DNA of 64,000 bases from Pseudomonas sp. Irchel s3f7 (GTDB lineage Bacteria > Pseudomonadota > Gammaproteobacteria > Pseudomonadales > Pseudomonadaceae), in assembly GCF_900187615.1 (NCBI RefSeq), contig NZ_FYDO01000004.1, positions 180,638 to 244,637 of the forward strand. The letters are read 5' to 3'. Positions within the stretch are counted from its first letter, which is position 1, and each line of letters opens with the position of its first letter. Position numbers and translations under genes: made by a program. Positions 1 through 8,938 of the stretch are shown piece by piece. The notes beneath the pieces are model-generated. The model ran no database searches and was not told the DNA's origin. It saw nothing but the letters and a program-made list of their open reading frames with translations.

Positions 1-275
1 ATAAATACTGCTTTCAATGAACGATTGAGGCACCCATCACGCCATCCAGCTAGAGCCCGGCACCCTCTCTGCAACCCCGGAATATCGATCAGCGGTGGTG
101 TTCAAGCTGACCAAAACTATCAATCCGCGCCAACACCGTTAAACGCAAAAAACACTTAAAAAAACAGCGACACCTGAGCAAGAACAGATGACCGCCGATT
201 TGACGTGAGTAAAAAACCGACAGTGATAGTCAGATTTGGCCCGGCGCCGAATCCATTGATACAAGGAGTGTCTCC
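1..275. other. Left-edge intergenic stretch, possible gene remnant
   Basis: No complete gene is visible. On the plus strand a frame open from base 29 to a TAA near base 142 reads ...SATPEYRSAVVFKLTKTI..., which looks like a protein C-terminus. A TGA at 26-28 closes it upstream, and the frame open from base 1 does not look coding. It could be the decayed or frameshifted end of a gene lying mostly left of the window, or chance. The last bases hold the Shine-Dalgarno AAGGAG before aruF. Confidence 0.25.
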
Positions 276-1292
276 ATGCTGGTCTTGCGTCCAGTCGAGT
301 TAGCCGACCTGCCCCAATTGCAGCGCCTGGCTCGTGAAAGCCTCGTGGGTGTAACGTCCCTGCCCGACGACTACGAACAATTGCACGAGAAGATTCGGCA
401 GTCCTGTGCCTCATTCGAAAAAAACGTCCAGAGCCCTGGCCAGGAAAATTATTTCTTCGTCCTGGAAGACCCTGCGCAGCAACGCCTGTTGGGCTGCTCG
501 GAAATCCTCGCCACCGCCGGGTTCAACGAACCGTTCTATAGCCTGCGCAACCGGCCGTTCACCAGCGCCTCGCGTGAATTGAACATCGAGCATGGCGTAC
601 CGACGCTGTCGTTGTGCCAGGATCTGAGTGGCCACACCCTCTTACGCGGTTTCCACATCGACAAGAGCCTGGAACGCACGCCACATTCCGAGCTCCTGTC
701 GCGTGCGCGCTTGTTGTTTATCGCCGCCCACACGCAACGTTTCGCCGCCGCAGTGATCACTGAAATTGTCGGCTACAGCAACGATGAAGGGCACTCGCCG
801 TTCTGGGATGCCATCGGCAAACACTTCTTCGATTTGCCCTACGTCGAGGCCGAACGACTTTGCGGTCTGGAAAGCCGGTCTTTTCTCGCCGAACTGATGC
901 CGCATTACCCCCTCTACGTGCCCATGCTGCCCCAGGCGGCACAGGACTGCATCGGTCAAATCCATCCCGATGGCCAGGAAGCCTTCGATATCCTCGAACG
1001 AGAAGGCTTTGAGACCAACAGCTACGTTGACCTTTTCGACGCAGGTCCAACGCTGTTCGCGCGCACGTTGACGATCCGCTCAATCGTCCAGAGCACCTCG
1101 GGGCTTGTCCGACCGGGTACTTGCATTGATGCCCGGGGTCACTATCTGTTCAGTAATGATTCATTGAAAAACTACCGTGCCATCGTCGCCGAGCTCGACT
1201 ACACCGCCGGGCAGCCTGTCATTCTGGACGCGGCCATGTGCTCAGCGCTGAAGGCCACCGAAGGCAGCGAAATCAGGCTGATCCCGCTGTGA
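276..1292 (+). CDS. aruF: Arginine/ornithine N-succinyltransferase alpha subunit paralogue (AruF-like)
   Basis: This 338-residue protein belongs to the AstA/AruF family, which transfers succinyl from succinyl-CoA to arginine or ornithine in the cytoplasm, the first step of the AST pathway. Family landmarks are the N-terminal LRPVELADLPQLQRLA, SLPDDYEQL, the central SPFWDAIGKHFFDL and FLAELMPHYPLYVP, and the late FDAGPTLFAR. The start has a clear AAGGAG. The gene is followed after 49 bases by an AruG-like partner, so they should form the usual heteromer. The rest of the normal aru operon (aruC, aruD, aruB, aruE) is absent here, so this is probably a second copy or a relocated pair. The family call is firm. 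The exact substrate in this setting is inferred. Confidence 0.88.
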   Translation: MLVLRPVELADLPQLQRLARESLVGVTSLPDDYEQLHEKIRQSCASFEKNVQSPGQENYFFVLEDPAQQRLLGCSEILATAGFNEPFYSLRNRPFTSASRELNIEHGVPTLSLCQDLSGHTLLRGFHIDKSLERTPHSELLSRARLLFIAAHTQRFAAAVITEIVGYSNDEGHSPFWDAIGKHFFDLPYVEAERLCGLESRSFLAELMPHYPLYVPMLPQAAQDCIGQIHPDGQEAFDILEREGFETNSYVDLFDAGPTLFARTLTIRSIVQSTSGLVRPGTCIDARGHYLFSNDSLKNYRAIVAELDYTAGQPVILDAAMCSALKATEGSEIRLIPL

Positions 1293-1341
1293 TTACGGAC
1301 CGCTCCCGACACCCGAGCACGCATGAAAAAGGAACTTCAGC

Positions 1342-2376
1342 ATGATTGTCCGCCCGGTTCAGATCACCGACCTGCCCGCTCTGATGGCGTTGGTGGGTCA
1401 TGCGGAAACAGGGCTCAGCAACCTGCCGTTCAACGAAGAACGCCTGGCCCACAAGATCCGCTGGGCCCAGCGGGCTTTCGCCGAGCAGGTCGATCGTGCC
1501 GATGCCGACTACCTGTTTGTGCTCGAAGATGACGATCAGCAAGTCGTGGGCGTGAGCGCGTTGACGGGTGGAATCGGTCTGCGAGAACCTTGGTACAACT
1601 ATCGGGTCGGGCTCACGGTGAGTGAGTCGCCCGACCTTGGCATCCAGCGCCAGCTTCCGACCCTGTTCCTGAGCAATGAAATGACCGGGCAATCGGAAAT
1701 CCATTCGTTGTACCTGCACCCCGATGAACGCCGTGGAAGTAACGGTCGTTTGCTTTCCCTGGGGCGCTTACTGTTTGTGGCCGAATTTACACACCTGTTC
1801 GGTGACAAACTGATCGCTGAACTGCGGGGCAGTGCTGACGAACACGGCTGTTCACCGTTCTGGGACAGCGTGGGCCGCCACTTCTTCAAGATGGATTTCG
1901 GCCACGCCGAGCAATTGTCAGAACTGGGCAACAAATCCTTCATCGCCGAACTGATGCCGCGCCAACCGCTCTATACCTGCCTGCTGACCGAACAAGCCCA
2001 GGCGGTGATCGGCAAGGCCCACCCCCATACCGAACACGCTTTGAAAATCCTCGCCGCCGAGGGTTTTGCCCATAAGGGCTACATCGATATTTTCGACGCC
2101 GGCCCCGTCATCGAAGCCCCGATTTCGAGCATCCGCACCGTGCGCGAGAGTCAAAACCTGATACTGGACATCGGCACTCCGGACGATCAGGCACCGGAGT
2201 GGCTCATCCACAACCGGCGCCTGGAAAACTGCCGCATCACCAGCGCCCGGGCACGATTGGCGGGCGGAACGCTGATCGTTGACCGACTGACCGCCAAGCG
2301 CCTGCAACTGCAACCGGGGGACTCGGTGCGCGCGGTACAGCTGCTCAAGCAACAGCCCCGGGCCGTGGCGGCGTAA
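1342..2376 (+). CDS. aruG: Arginine/ornithine N-succinyltransferase beta subunit paralogue (AruG-like)
   Basis: A 344-residue AstA-family protein and paralogue of the preceding gene, corresponding to the AruG subunit. Visible family segments are IVRPVQITDLPALMALV at the N-terminus, REPWYNYRVGLTV, LFGDKLIAELRG, SPFWDSVGRHFFKM, FIAELMPRQPLYTC and IFDAGPVIEAP. The start follows AAGGAAC with good spacing. Co-orientation and the 49-base gap support co-transcription with aruF. A 134-base gap separates it from the next gene, so read-through is possible but unproven. With AruF it would succinylate arginine or ornithine. No other AST-pathway gene lies in the window. Confidence 0.88.
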   Translation: MIVRPVQITDLPALMALVGHAETGLSNLPFNEERLAHKIRWAQRAFAEQVDRADADYLFVLEDDDQQVVGVSALTGGIGLREPWYNYRVGLTVSESPDLGIQRQLPTLFLSNEMTGQSEIHSLYLHPDERRGSNGRLLSLGRLLFVAEFTHLFGDKLIAELRGSADEHGCSPFWDSVGRHFFKMDFGHAEQLSELGNKSFIAELMPRQPLYTCLLTEQAQAVIGKAHPHTEHALKILAAEGFAHKGYIDIFDAGPVIEAPISSIRTVRESQNLILDIGTPDDQAPEWLIHNRRLENCRITSARARLAGGTLIVDRLTAKRLQLQPGDSVRAVQLLKQQPRAVAA

Positions 2377-2510
2377 CCAGCCGGCATCGGTCTCAATCTG
2401 TCCCGGCCTGCAAATTCGTCATCATTCTCCACCCGTTCGCGTGATAGCCTTTTGTTCCTTCGGCGTTGACACTTTTGCTCAAGCCCTTCCATTCCATTGG
2501 TGGAACTCAT

Positions 2511-3380
2511 ATGTCCAGGCTTTCTCATCAAGATTTGCGCCGCAATTTTCGCCAGCTGTTCGCTTCCAAAACCTGCTACCACACCGCCTCGGTTTTCGAC
2601 CCGATGTCGGCCCGTATTGCGGCGGACCTGGGGTTCGAAGTCGGCATCCTCGGCGGCTCGGTCGCCTCGTTACAAGTGCTGGGCGCTCCTGACTTTGCCT
2701 TGATCACCCTCAGCGAATTCGCTGAGCAGGCCACCCGCATCGGCCGCGTCGCTCAATTGCCGGTGATTGCCGATGCCGACCACGGTTACGGCAACGCACT
2801 CAATGTCATGCGCACCATCGTCGAACTCGAACGCGCCGGCATCGCCGCCCTGACCATCGAAGATACCTTGCTGCCCGCCCAGTTCGGCCGCAAATCCACC
2901 GACCTGATCACCGTCGCCGAGGGTGTCGGCAAGATTCGCGCCGCGCTGGAAGCCAGGGTCGACTCGGAAATGGCAATCATCGCCCGAACCCACGCGGGCA
3001 TTCTGCCGGTCCAGGAAATCATCAGCCGCACCCAGCAATATCAGGCTGCCGGAGCGGACGGGATTTGCATGGTCGGGGTCAAGGATTTCGATCACCTGGA
3101 GCAGATCGCCGAGCACCTGAGCGTCCCGCTGATGCTGGTGACCTACGGCAACCCGTTGCTACGCGACGATCAACGCCTGGCAGAACTGGGTGTACGCGTG
3201 ACCATCGACGGCCACGGCGCCTACTTCGCCGCGATCAAGGCCACTTACGACAGCCTGCGTGAGCAACGACAGATCTTCACTCAGGGGGCGGATCTGAGCG
3301 CGACCGAGCTTACCCATACCTATACGCAGCCTGAGGAATACATCCGCTGGGCAGAGGAATTCATGCAAGTCAAAGAGTAA
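2511..3380 (+). CDS. Oxaloacetate decarboxylase of the isocitrate lyase/PEP mutase superfamily
   Basis: 289 residues, close to the length of the P. aeruginosa PA4872-type oxaloacetate decarboxylases, which are Mg-dependent cytoplasmic enzymes of the ICL/PEPM superfamily that convert oxaloacetate to pyruvate. The N-terminal [21 protein letters not shown], the [15 protein letters not shown] metal-binding loop (near residue 87) and [11 protein letters not shown] are typical. The downstream IIARTHAG and the C-terminal [15 protein letters not shown] also fit. I chose the ATG at 2511 because it gives the family N-terminus ([10 protein letters not shown]) and has GGTGGA upstream. An in-frame ATG 45 bases earlier is unlikely. 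Related members act on other 2-oxo acids, so the substrate is provisional. Confidence 0.82.
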   Translation: MSRLSHQDLRRNFRQLFASKTCYHTASVFDPMSARIAADLGFEVGILGGSVASLQVLGAPDFALITLSEFAEQATRIGRVAQLPVIADADHGYGNALNVMRTIVELERAGIAALTIEDTLLPAQFGRKSTDLITVAEGVGKIRAALEARVDSEMAIIARTHAGILPVQEIISRTQQYQAAGADGICMVGVKDFDHLEQIAEHLSVPLMLVTYGNPLLRDDQRLAELGVRVTIDGHGAYFAAIKATYDSLREQRQIFTQGADLSATELTHTYTQPEEYIRWAEEFMQVKE

Positions 3381-3407
3381 TGGCGATCGTTGGAGCCTGG
3401 TTTTTGC

Positions 3408-4481
3408 TCACACCGAATCCGTCACTTCATGTCGCGGCCAGTCACAATCGCAACAGATAACCCGATTGCGCCCGGTTGTCTTGGCCTCATACAGCGCCTG
3501 GTCGGCGTCGTTGAGCCATAGCGTCGCGTCAGTATGGTCGGAATTGAACGCTGCCAGGCCAATGCTCAAGCTGACTTCCAGCGCCGGACTCTGCTCATAG
3601 CCCAGGGTGGAGAATCGGTCGCGCAGTGCATCCATGACCGTCGCGGCTCGGTTCAGCGGCAAATCCGGAAGGATCACGCAGAACTCATCACCGCCATAAC
3701 GCCCGGCCACATCGGTTGCCCGCAGGTTCTGCTTGAGCATTTTGCTCAGCTGGCGCAGCACGATATCTCCGGCGACGTGGCCGTAGGTGTCATTGATGGC
3801 TTTGAAATGGTCGATGTCGATCAGCGCAATCGCCCCACCTTTTTGCTGGCGTTTGCAGCGCTGGAACTCGACTTCCAGTTGATCTTTCCAGGTCCCGTGA
3901 TTGAGCAACCCCGTGAGGCTGTCGGTGCGGCTCAGTGCCAGCAGTTCACGCTTTTGCCGGCCAAGGGTGTGCGCCTGCCGGAAGCAGATCCAGCCCAGTG
4001 CCAGCGGGTACAGGCACAACAAGGGTAAACAGGCATAGAGCTGCAGCGCACTGGTGGCGGGTATAAAGGCCGGGGAGAAAATCAGAACCCCAACGCCCAT
4101 ACCCAGCAGCTGCGCAGCCGTGCCCACCAATAGAAAGCGCGGGCCGCCAATGGAGACATTGTTCATTGCCATCATGGAGACGGTGGTGGCGCTGGGCAGC
4201 GGATTGAACTGCATGGCAGCGATCCAGAAGCCGCCAAGAAAGGAATCGATCAGCAAGTTTCGGTATTCGGCGTGATACGGCACCCTGGCCCGACGCGCCC
4301 ATTGGTAAGCCAGATGTGGCCACAGCAGGCCATTGAACAACATCAATCCCCAGACCCACGGTGCCGGGTCGAGTGGATACATCGCCGCGCTCACGCACAC
4401 CAAACCGAGGGCAATCCCCAGGATTCGCGATGTGTAGAGCCTCCTGGCCAGTGAAAGTCCCTTTCCTCCCGTTTTTTCCAT
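3408..4481 (-). CDS. Diguanylate cyclase, MASE2-GGDEF (AdrA/DgcC type)
   Basis: 357 residues. The N-terminal half (about residues 15-180) is a multi-helix membrane region resembling MASE2: LYTSRILGIALGL, then SFLGGFWIAAMQFNPLP, then several hydrophobic segments. The C-terminal half is a complete GGDEF domain with SLTGLLNHGTW, DIDHFKAINDTYGH and the active-site RYGGDEF. An RATD inhibitory site lies five residues before GGDEF, so it should make cyclic di-GMP and be product-inhibited. The protein sits in the inner membrane. It is monocistronic, convergent with the decarboxylase gene and divergent from the monooxygenase. The sensed signal is unknown. Confidence 0.9.
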   Translation of the reverse strand: MEKTGGKGLSLARRLYTSRILGIALGLVCVSAAMYPLDPAPWVWGLMLFNGLLWPHLAYQWARRARVPYHAEYRNLLIDSFLGGFWIAAMQFNPLPSATTVSMMAMNNVSIGGPRFLLVGTAAQLLGMGVGVLIFSPAFIPATSALQLYACLPLLCLYPLALGWICFRQAHTLGRQKRELLALSRTDSLTGLLNHGTWKDQLEVEFQRCKRQQKGGAIALIDIDHFKAINDTYGHVAGDIVLRQLSKMLKQNLRATDVAGRYGGDEFCVILPDLPLNRAATVMDALRDRFSTLGYEQSPALEVSLSIGLAAFNSDHTDATLWLNDADQALYEAKTTGRNRVICCDCDWPRHEVTDSV

Positions 4482-4682
4482 AGGGCCTCTGTGCCACTGA
4501 ACGGAATCCGATAAAACCGGGGTTGCGTGTGTGCTGGAGTCTATCAGGGCGAATTTAAATAGCCATCACCGATCAGACGGGCTGAATACCCGGGCATTTC
4601 GCCAGGCACAGGTGCCTGCCGATGCACGCAGAAGCAGCTATACATGAAGGAAGGGTTGATCAATGACGATAGGCGGAGGCGC

Positions 4683-6137
4683 ATGCAGACCTTTCAAGTG
4701 TTGATCATCGGCAGCGGATTTGGCGGGCAGTGCGCCGCGATCAATTTGCTCAAGGCCGGCATCGATGATTTTCGCCTGCTGGAACGGCGGGATTTCTTCG
4801 GCGGCACCTGGTGCCAGAACACCTACCCCGGTGCAGCCGTCGACGTCCCCTCCCCCCTGTATTCGCTGTCCTTTGCGCCTTTTCTCTGGACGCAAATGTT
4901 CGCCGGGCAGGCAGAGCTGCACCGCTACACACATCATGTCGTGGAACACTTCGGCCTGCGGGACAAGGTGGAGCTGGGCGCCAACGTCGAAGGCATCGAA
5001 TGGGACGACGCCAATAAGCACTGGACTGTGCGCACTGCGGGCAAAGGCATGTTTTGCGCGCGATTCCTGATCAATGCCACAGGCCCGCTGAGCCAACCGG
5101 TCATTCCGCACTTCGAGGGCCGGGAGCGTTTTCAGGGCAAGACATTTCACACCAACCGTTGGGACCATGCCTACGACTATCGCCACAAGCGCGTGGCGAT
5201 CATCGGCAGCGGCGCCAGCGCTGCCCAAGTGATTCCGGCCATTGCCCCGGACGTCGAGCACTTGCACGTGTTCCAGCGCACACCGCATTGGGTACTGCCC
5301 AGAGCCGACCGCACCTTCGGTCGTTTCCAGCGCTGGCTGCTCGGGCTCAAACCGGCCTACACACTGCTGCGCTGGATGATCTACTGGCAATTCGAAACGC
5401 GGGTCATTGCCTTCAAGTATTCGAAACCGGCCGTGCGCATGGTCCAGCATCAAGCGCTACGCTTCCTCAAGCGCCAGGTGCCGGACGCCGAGCTACGGCG
5501 CAAGCTGACACCGGACTACACCATCGGCTGCAAACGGGTGATCCTGTCCAGCACGCTGTACCCGGCGCTGGGCCGGTCAAACGTCACGCTGCACAACCAG
5601 GAACAAGGCATCGCCTCCCTCGATGAGACCGGCATCGTCACCCGGGATGGCCAGCACATCGACGTGGATTTGATCGTCTGGTCCACCGGCTATGATGCTA
5701 CTGACGGGGTGATTTCCTACCCGGTAACGGGAAAAAACGGCAACCGACTCAAGGATGTGTGGGCGCAATACCCTCGGGCCTACCTCGGCACCGCCCTGCC
5801 GGACTTTCCCAACCTGTTCATCGTTACCGGCCCCAACACCGGAATCGGCCATACATCGGCGCTGTTCATCATCGAATCCCAGATGAATTACATCCTCGAT
5901 TGCATTCGTACCTTGAACGCACAAGGTTTAAGCAGCATCGAAGTTCGACCCGAAGCAGAACGTACCTACACTGAAATGATCCACCGTGAAATGGAACGCA
6001 CGGTGTGGAAGTCAGGAGGTTGCCACAGTTGGTATCAAAGCAAGAGCGGTCATGTGATCGCCATGTTTCCAGGGTTCAGCTTCAGCTTTCATCGCTTGAC
6101 CCGGGTACTGAAACCCGCCGATCACATTTTGTCCTGA
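4683..6137 (+). CDS. Flavin-containing / Baeyer-Villiger-type monooxygenase
   Basis: 484 residues. The first Rossmann fold has GSGFGGQ (residues 10-16) for FAD and the second has GSGASA (about 175-180) for NADPH. Between them lies the Baeyer-Villiger fingerprint F-x-G-x3-H-T-x2-W-D at about 150-161. These enzymes insert oxygen next to a ketone to give an ester or lactone, using NADPH and FAD. The ATG at 4683 follows a strong AGGCGGAGG. An ATG 39 bases upstream is less likely. A hydrolase gene follows after 21 bases, which suggests a ketone-to-ester-to-acid-and-alcohol pair. The natural ketone cannot be read from the sequence. Confidence 0.87.
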   Translation: MQTFQVLIIGSGFGGQCAAINLLKAGIDDFRLLERRDFFGGTWCQNTYPGAAVDVPSPLYSLSFAPFLWTQMFAGQAELHRYTHHVVEHFGLRDKVELGANVEGIEWDDANKHWTVRTAGKGMFCARFLINATGPLSQPVIPHFEGRERFQGKTFHTNRWDHAYDYRHKRVAIIGSGASAAQVIPAIAPDVEHLHVFQRTPHWVLPRADRTFGRFQRWLLGLKPAYTLLRWMIYWQFETRVIAFKYSKPAVRMVQHQALRFLKRQVPDAELRRKLTPDYTIGCKRVILSSTLYPALGRSNVTLHNQEQGIASLDETGIVTRDGQHIDVDLIVWSTGYDATDGVISYPVTGKNGNRLKDVWAQYPRAYLGTALPDFPNLFIVTGPNTGIGHTSALFIIESQMNYILDCIRTLNAQGLSSIEVRPEAERTYTEMIHREMERTVWKSGGCHSWYQSKSGHVIAMFPGFSFSFHRLTRVLKPADHILS

Positions 6138-6158
6138 TCAGCAGTAGGGAGACGCGAA

Positions 6159-7115
6159 ATGCTTTTATTGGTCGTCGTTATTGCGGTTTTCCTGGCCTGG
6201 AGCTGGTTGACCTACCCGGCCATCGGCTACTGGGTCTATGACTTGAACATGGCGGTCGAAGCCAAGCTGTACCGGTTGCACAAAATCGTCGTGCCAATAC
6301 CCGAAATGACCGTTTCGACCTGGCAAGGCGGGCCTTACGAGGCGACCAGCAGTGTCTTGATGCTCCACGGTTTCAGTGCCGACAAGAACCTCTGGCTGCG
6401 TTTTGCCCGGCACTTTGTCGGCACCCATCGGGTGATCATCCCGGACATCGCCGGCCATGGCGAAACCGGCTTCAAGGCCGGTGGCGGCTATGACATCCCG
6501 CTGCAGGCCAAGCGGATGATCCAGTTGCTGGATGTTTGCGGTGTTGAGAAAGTTCATGTGATCGGCAATTCGATGGGCGGCTACATGGCTGCGTGGCTGG
6601 CGGCCCACTATCCGGATCGGATTGTCTCGGTGGCGCTGATCGACCCTGCCGGTGTCACTTCGCCCGAACCCAGCGATCTTGAGCGTCATTTGGCCAAAGG
6701 CCACAACCCGTTCCTGATCAACTCGCGCGAAGAGTTCCAGCGCTTCTACGCCATGACCATGGCGTCGCCGCCATGGGTGCCGAAACTGGTGCTGGATGCT
6801 GTTGCCCAGCGCTACGAACAGTCCAGGGATGATCTCGAAGAAATCTTCCGGGATTTTCGTGCCAGCCCGCCGATGGAACCCCACCTCCCCGACATCACCG
6901 CCCCCGCGCTGTTGCTTTGGGGCCGCAAGGACCGGTTGATCGACGTCAGCAGCGTGGCCATCTGGAGCAAGGGCATCGCCGATCTGCGCGTGGAAATCTG
7001 GGACGGCGTCGGCCACATGCCCATGGTCGAAGTGCCTGCCGGTTCAGCGCGTCTGTATCGGGACTTTTTGGCATCACTGCGCTCGGAAAGCCCTCAGGAT
7101 CAACGGCTGCACTAA
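6159..7115 (+). CDS. Membrane-anchored alpha/beta hydrolase (esterase/lipase)
   Basis: 318 residues. An N-terminal hydrophobic segment (about residues 1-18, LLLVVVIAVFLAW) indicates a membrane anchor. The hydrolase fold follows, with the oxyanion region VLMLHGFSADK near 66, the nucleophile elbow GNSMGG with Ser about 138, a catalytic Asp in WGRKDRLID and a catalytic His in GVGHMPM near the end. It starts 21 bases after the monooxygenase stop behind AGTAGGGAG, so the two are surely one operon. The simplest role is hydrolysis of the ester or lactone made by the monooxygenase. It also resembles lipases with a MhpC-like core, so generic lipase activity is possible. Confidence 0.82.
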   Translation: MLLLVVVIAVFLAWSWLTYPAIGYWVYDLNMAVEAKLYRLHKIVVPIPEMTVSTWQGGPYEATSSVLMLHGFSADKNLWLRFARHFVGTHRVIIPDIAGHGETGFKAGGGYDIPLQAKRMIQLLDVCGVEKVHVIGNSMGGYMAAWLAAHYPDRIVSVALIDPAGVTSPEPSDLERHLAKGHNPFLINSREEFQRFYAMTMASPPWVPKLVLDAVAQRYEQSRDDLEEIFRDFRASPPMEPHLPDITAPALLLWGRKDRLIDVSSVAIWSKGIADLRVEIWDGVGHMPMVEVPAGSARLYRDFLASLRSESPQDQRLH

Positions 7116-7226
7116 AGATGCAGTCCTTTGAAGAATGAAGTTCGTCAGAATCTTCGTTTGTCGGCGTCGTGGAAGGCTGCGATCTTTTCTCCCATCCTTC
7201 ACGTCACCGCGCCAGGAATCCTGTTC

Positions 7227-8606
7227 ATGAGCCACCCGAGTTTCGTCAGCCCAGACCTGATCCGCCAACGATTTTCCAAAGCGATGTCTGACATGTATCG
7301 CGAGGAAGTGCCGTTGTACGGCGCGTTGATGGCACTGGTGGAGCAAACCAACCGTCACGTGCTGGACAGCGATCCACAGGTTGCGAAACACCTGAACAGC
7401 ACCGGTGAAATCGAACGCCTGGACCTGGAGCGCCACGGTGCGATCCGCGTCGGCACCGCCGAGGAACTGGCCACACTCGCCCGACTGTTTGCGGTGATGG
7501 GCATGCAACCGGTGGGTTACTACGACCTGACACCGGCCGGGGTGCCCGTGCATTCCACGGCGTTTCGCGCGGTGCACGAAGCAGCGTTGCAGGTCAGCCC
7601 GTTCCGGGTGTTCACCTCGCTGCTGCGTCTGGAACTGATTGAAGACCTTGAACTGCGGGCGTTCGCCCAGTCGGTGCTCGATCAGCGCTCGATTTTCACC
7701 CCTGCAGCCCTCAACCTCATTGATCGCGCCGAAACCCAAGGGGGCCTGACCGAACAGGAGGCGGATGAGTTCGTTGAGCAGGCACTGGAAACCTTCCGCT
7801 GGCACCACAGCGCCACGGTGACCGCCGAGCAATATCAACAACTCAGTGCCCAGCATCGTCTGATTGCCGACGTCGTGGCATTCAAGGGCCCGCACATTAA
7901 TCACTTGACGCCTCGCACCCTTGATATCGACATCGTGCAGGCGCAAATGCCGGCCCATGGCATTACCCCCAAAGCGGTGATCGAAGGTCCGCCCCGCCGG
8001 CAGTGTCCGATCCTGCTGCGCCAAACCAGCTTCAAGGCTCTGGATGAGCCGATTGCCTTCACCGACCAGCACGAGACGCGTGGCAGCCACAGCGCCCGCT
8101 TTGGCGAGATCGAACAGCGTGGCGCGGCCCTCACACCCAAGGGCCGGGCGCTTTACGATCGCTTGCTGAATGCCGCGAGGGACGAATTGAAGGACTTCCC
8201 CAACGAAGCCAACGCCGCACGCTACAACGCCCTCATGACGCAGCATTTCAGCGAGTTTCCTGACACCTGGGAAGGCATCCGCCAGCAGGATCTGGCGTAC
8301 TTTCGCTACTTCACGACAGGAAAAACCCTGGCCCCGGATGCACTGAAAGCCTCGACTCTGGAAGCGTTGCTCAGCAGCGGCTATCTGCGGATTGAACCGC
8401 TGGTGTACGAAGATTTTCTGCCGGTCAGTGCAGCGGGGATTTTTCAGTCGAACCTTGGGGACGCGGCACAAGCCCATTACGGCGAGCATCCCAATCAGCA
8501 CGCCTTTGAGAAGGCCTTGGGACGATCGACCATTGATGAACTGACGTTGTATGCCGAATGTCAGCAGCGGTCGATCGAGCAGTGTTTGGCAATGCTGGAG
8601 AAGTAG
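7227..8606 (+). CDS. hglS: 2-Oxoadipate dioxygenase/decarboxylase (HglS, DUF1338)
   Basis: 459 residues, a DUF1338 protein of the HglS/YdcJ family. HglS of P. putida turns 2-oxoadipate into D-2-hydroxyglutarate in D-lysine/2-aminoadipate catabolism using a non-haem metal. Numbered from the ATG at 7227, the metal ligands known from HglS appear at the same positions: His70 (ERHGAIR, also giving Arg74), His226 (GPHINHL) and Glu294 (ARFGEIE). That agreement supports both the function and the start. An upstream start at 7128 would add a poor N-terminus. It is 111 bases after the hydrolase in the same direction and may have its own promoter. No other lysine-pathway gene is nearby. Confidence 0.9.
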   Translation: MSHPSFVSPDLIRQRFSKAMSDMYREEVPLYGALMALVEQTNRHVLDSDPQVAKHLNSTGEIERLDLERHGAIRVGTAEELATLARLFAVMGMQPVGYYDLTPAGVPVHSTAFRAVHEAALQVSPFRVFTSLLRLELIEDLELRAFAQSVLDQRSIFTPAALNLIDRAETQGGLTEQEADEFVEQALETFRWHHSATVTAEQYQQLSAQHRLIADVVAFKGPHINHLTPRTLDIDIVQAQMPAHGITPKAVIEGPPRRQCPILLRQTSFKALDEPIAFTDQHETRGSHSARFGEIEQRGAALTPKGRALYDRLLNAARDELKDFPNEANAARYNALMTQHFSEFPDTWEGIRQQDLAYFRYFTTGKTLAPDALKASTLEALLSSGYLRIEPLVYEDFLPVSAAGIFQSNLGDAAQAHYGEHPNQHAFEKALGRSTIDELTLYAECQQRSIEQCLAMLEK

Positions 8607-8938
8607 GCGGTAAGCCATCCAACGGTTCCGCTTCGCCCGATAATGGCCTGGTGCCGTAATGCGCAAGAAATGGCGTATCACAGCACCATATCCGCGTTAA
8701 AAAAGGCTTGAAGCCGAACCTGTCAGGCCCTCCGGGCGAGCTCGTAAAACATTGCGCAGCGTAGCGCAGGTTTTTGCGCGCTTTTCTGGAAAAATCAGGT
8801 GATCCGGTCGCACAAAATTCACATAACCAACTGTTTTTATAGATATTTATTAGCCATGGCACAGACCTTGTTTAGGTCATTGGCCCGCAGGAGCCGTTTT
8901 TCCCGTGGGTCTCTCACCGTTCAGCAAGGAGCGCATTC
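8607..8938. other. Intergenic region upstream of hcp
   Basis: This 332-base stretch holds no gene I can support. Its right half is AT-rich (8815-8855) and carries a sigma-54-like promoter at 8857-8872 and the hcp Shine-Dalgarno AAGGAG near 8928. I see no strong terminator for hglS in its left half. Confidence 0.6.
8857..8872 (+). promoter_or_regulatory. Candidate sigma-54 promoter of hcp
   Basis: TGGCACAGACCTTGTT matches the RpoN consensus TGGCACG-N4-TTGCW with correct -24/-12 spacing. The deviations are A for G after TGGCAC and T for C at -12. It ends 66 bases before the hcp ATG. Several Pseudomonas hcp genes are RpoN-dependent, which fits, but no enhancer site was identified. Confidence 0.6.

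Noticed and set aside
7074..8681. Minus-strand open frame (535 aa) over hglS
   Set aside because: The plus strand has His70, His226 and Glu294 of HglS. The reverse frame is a codon-bias artefact.
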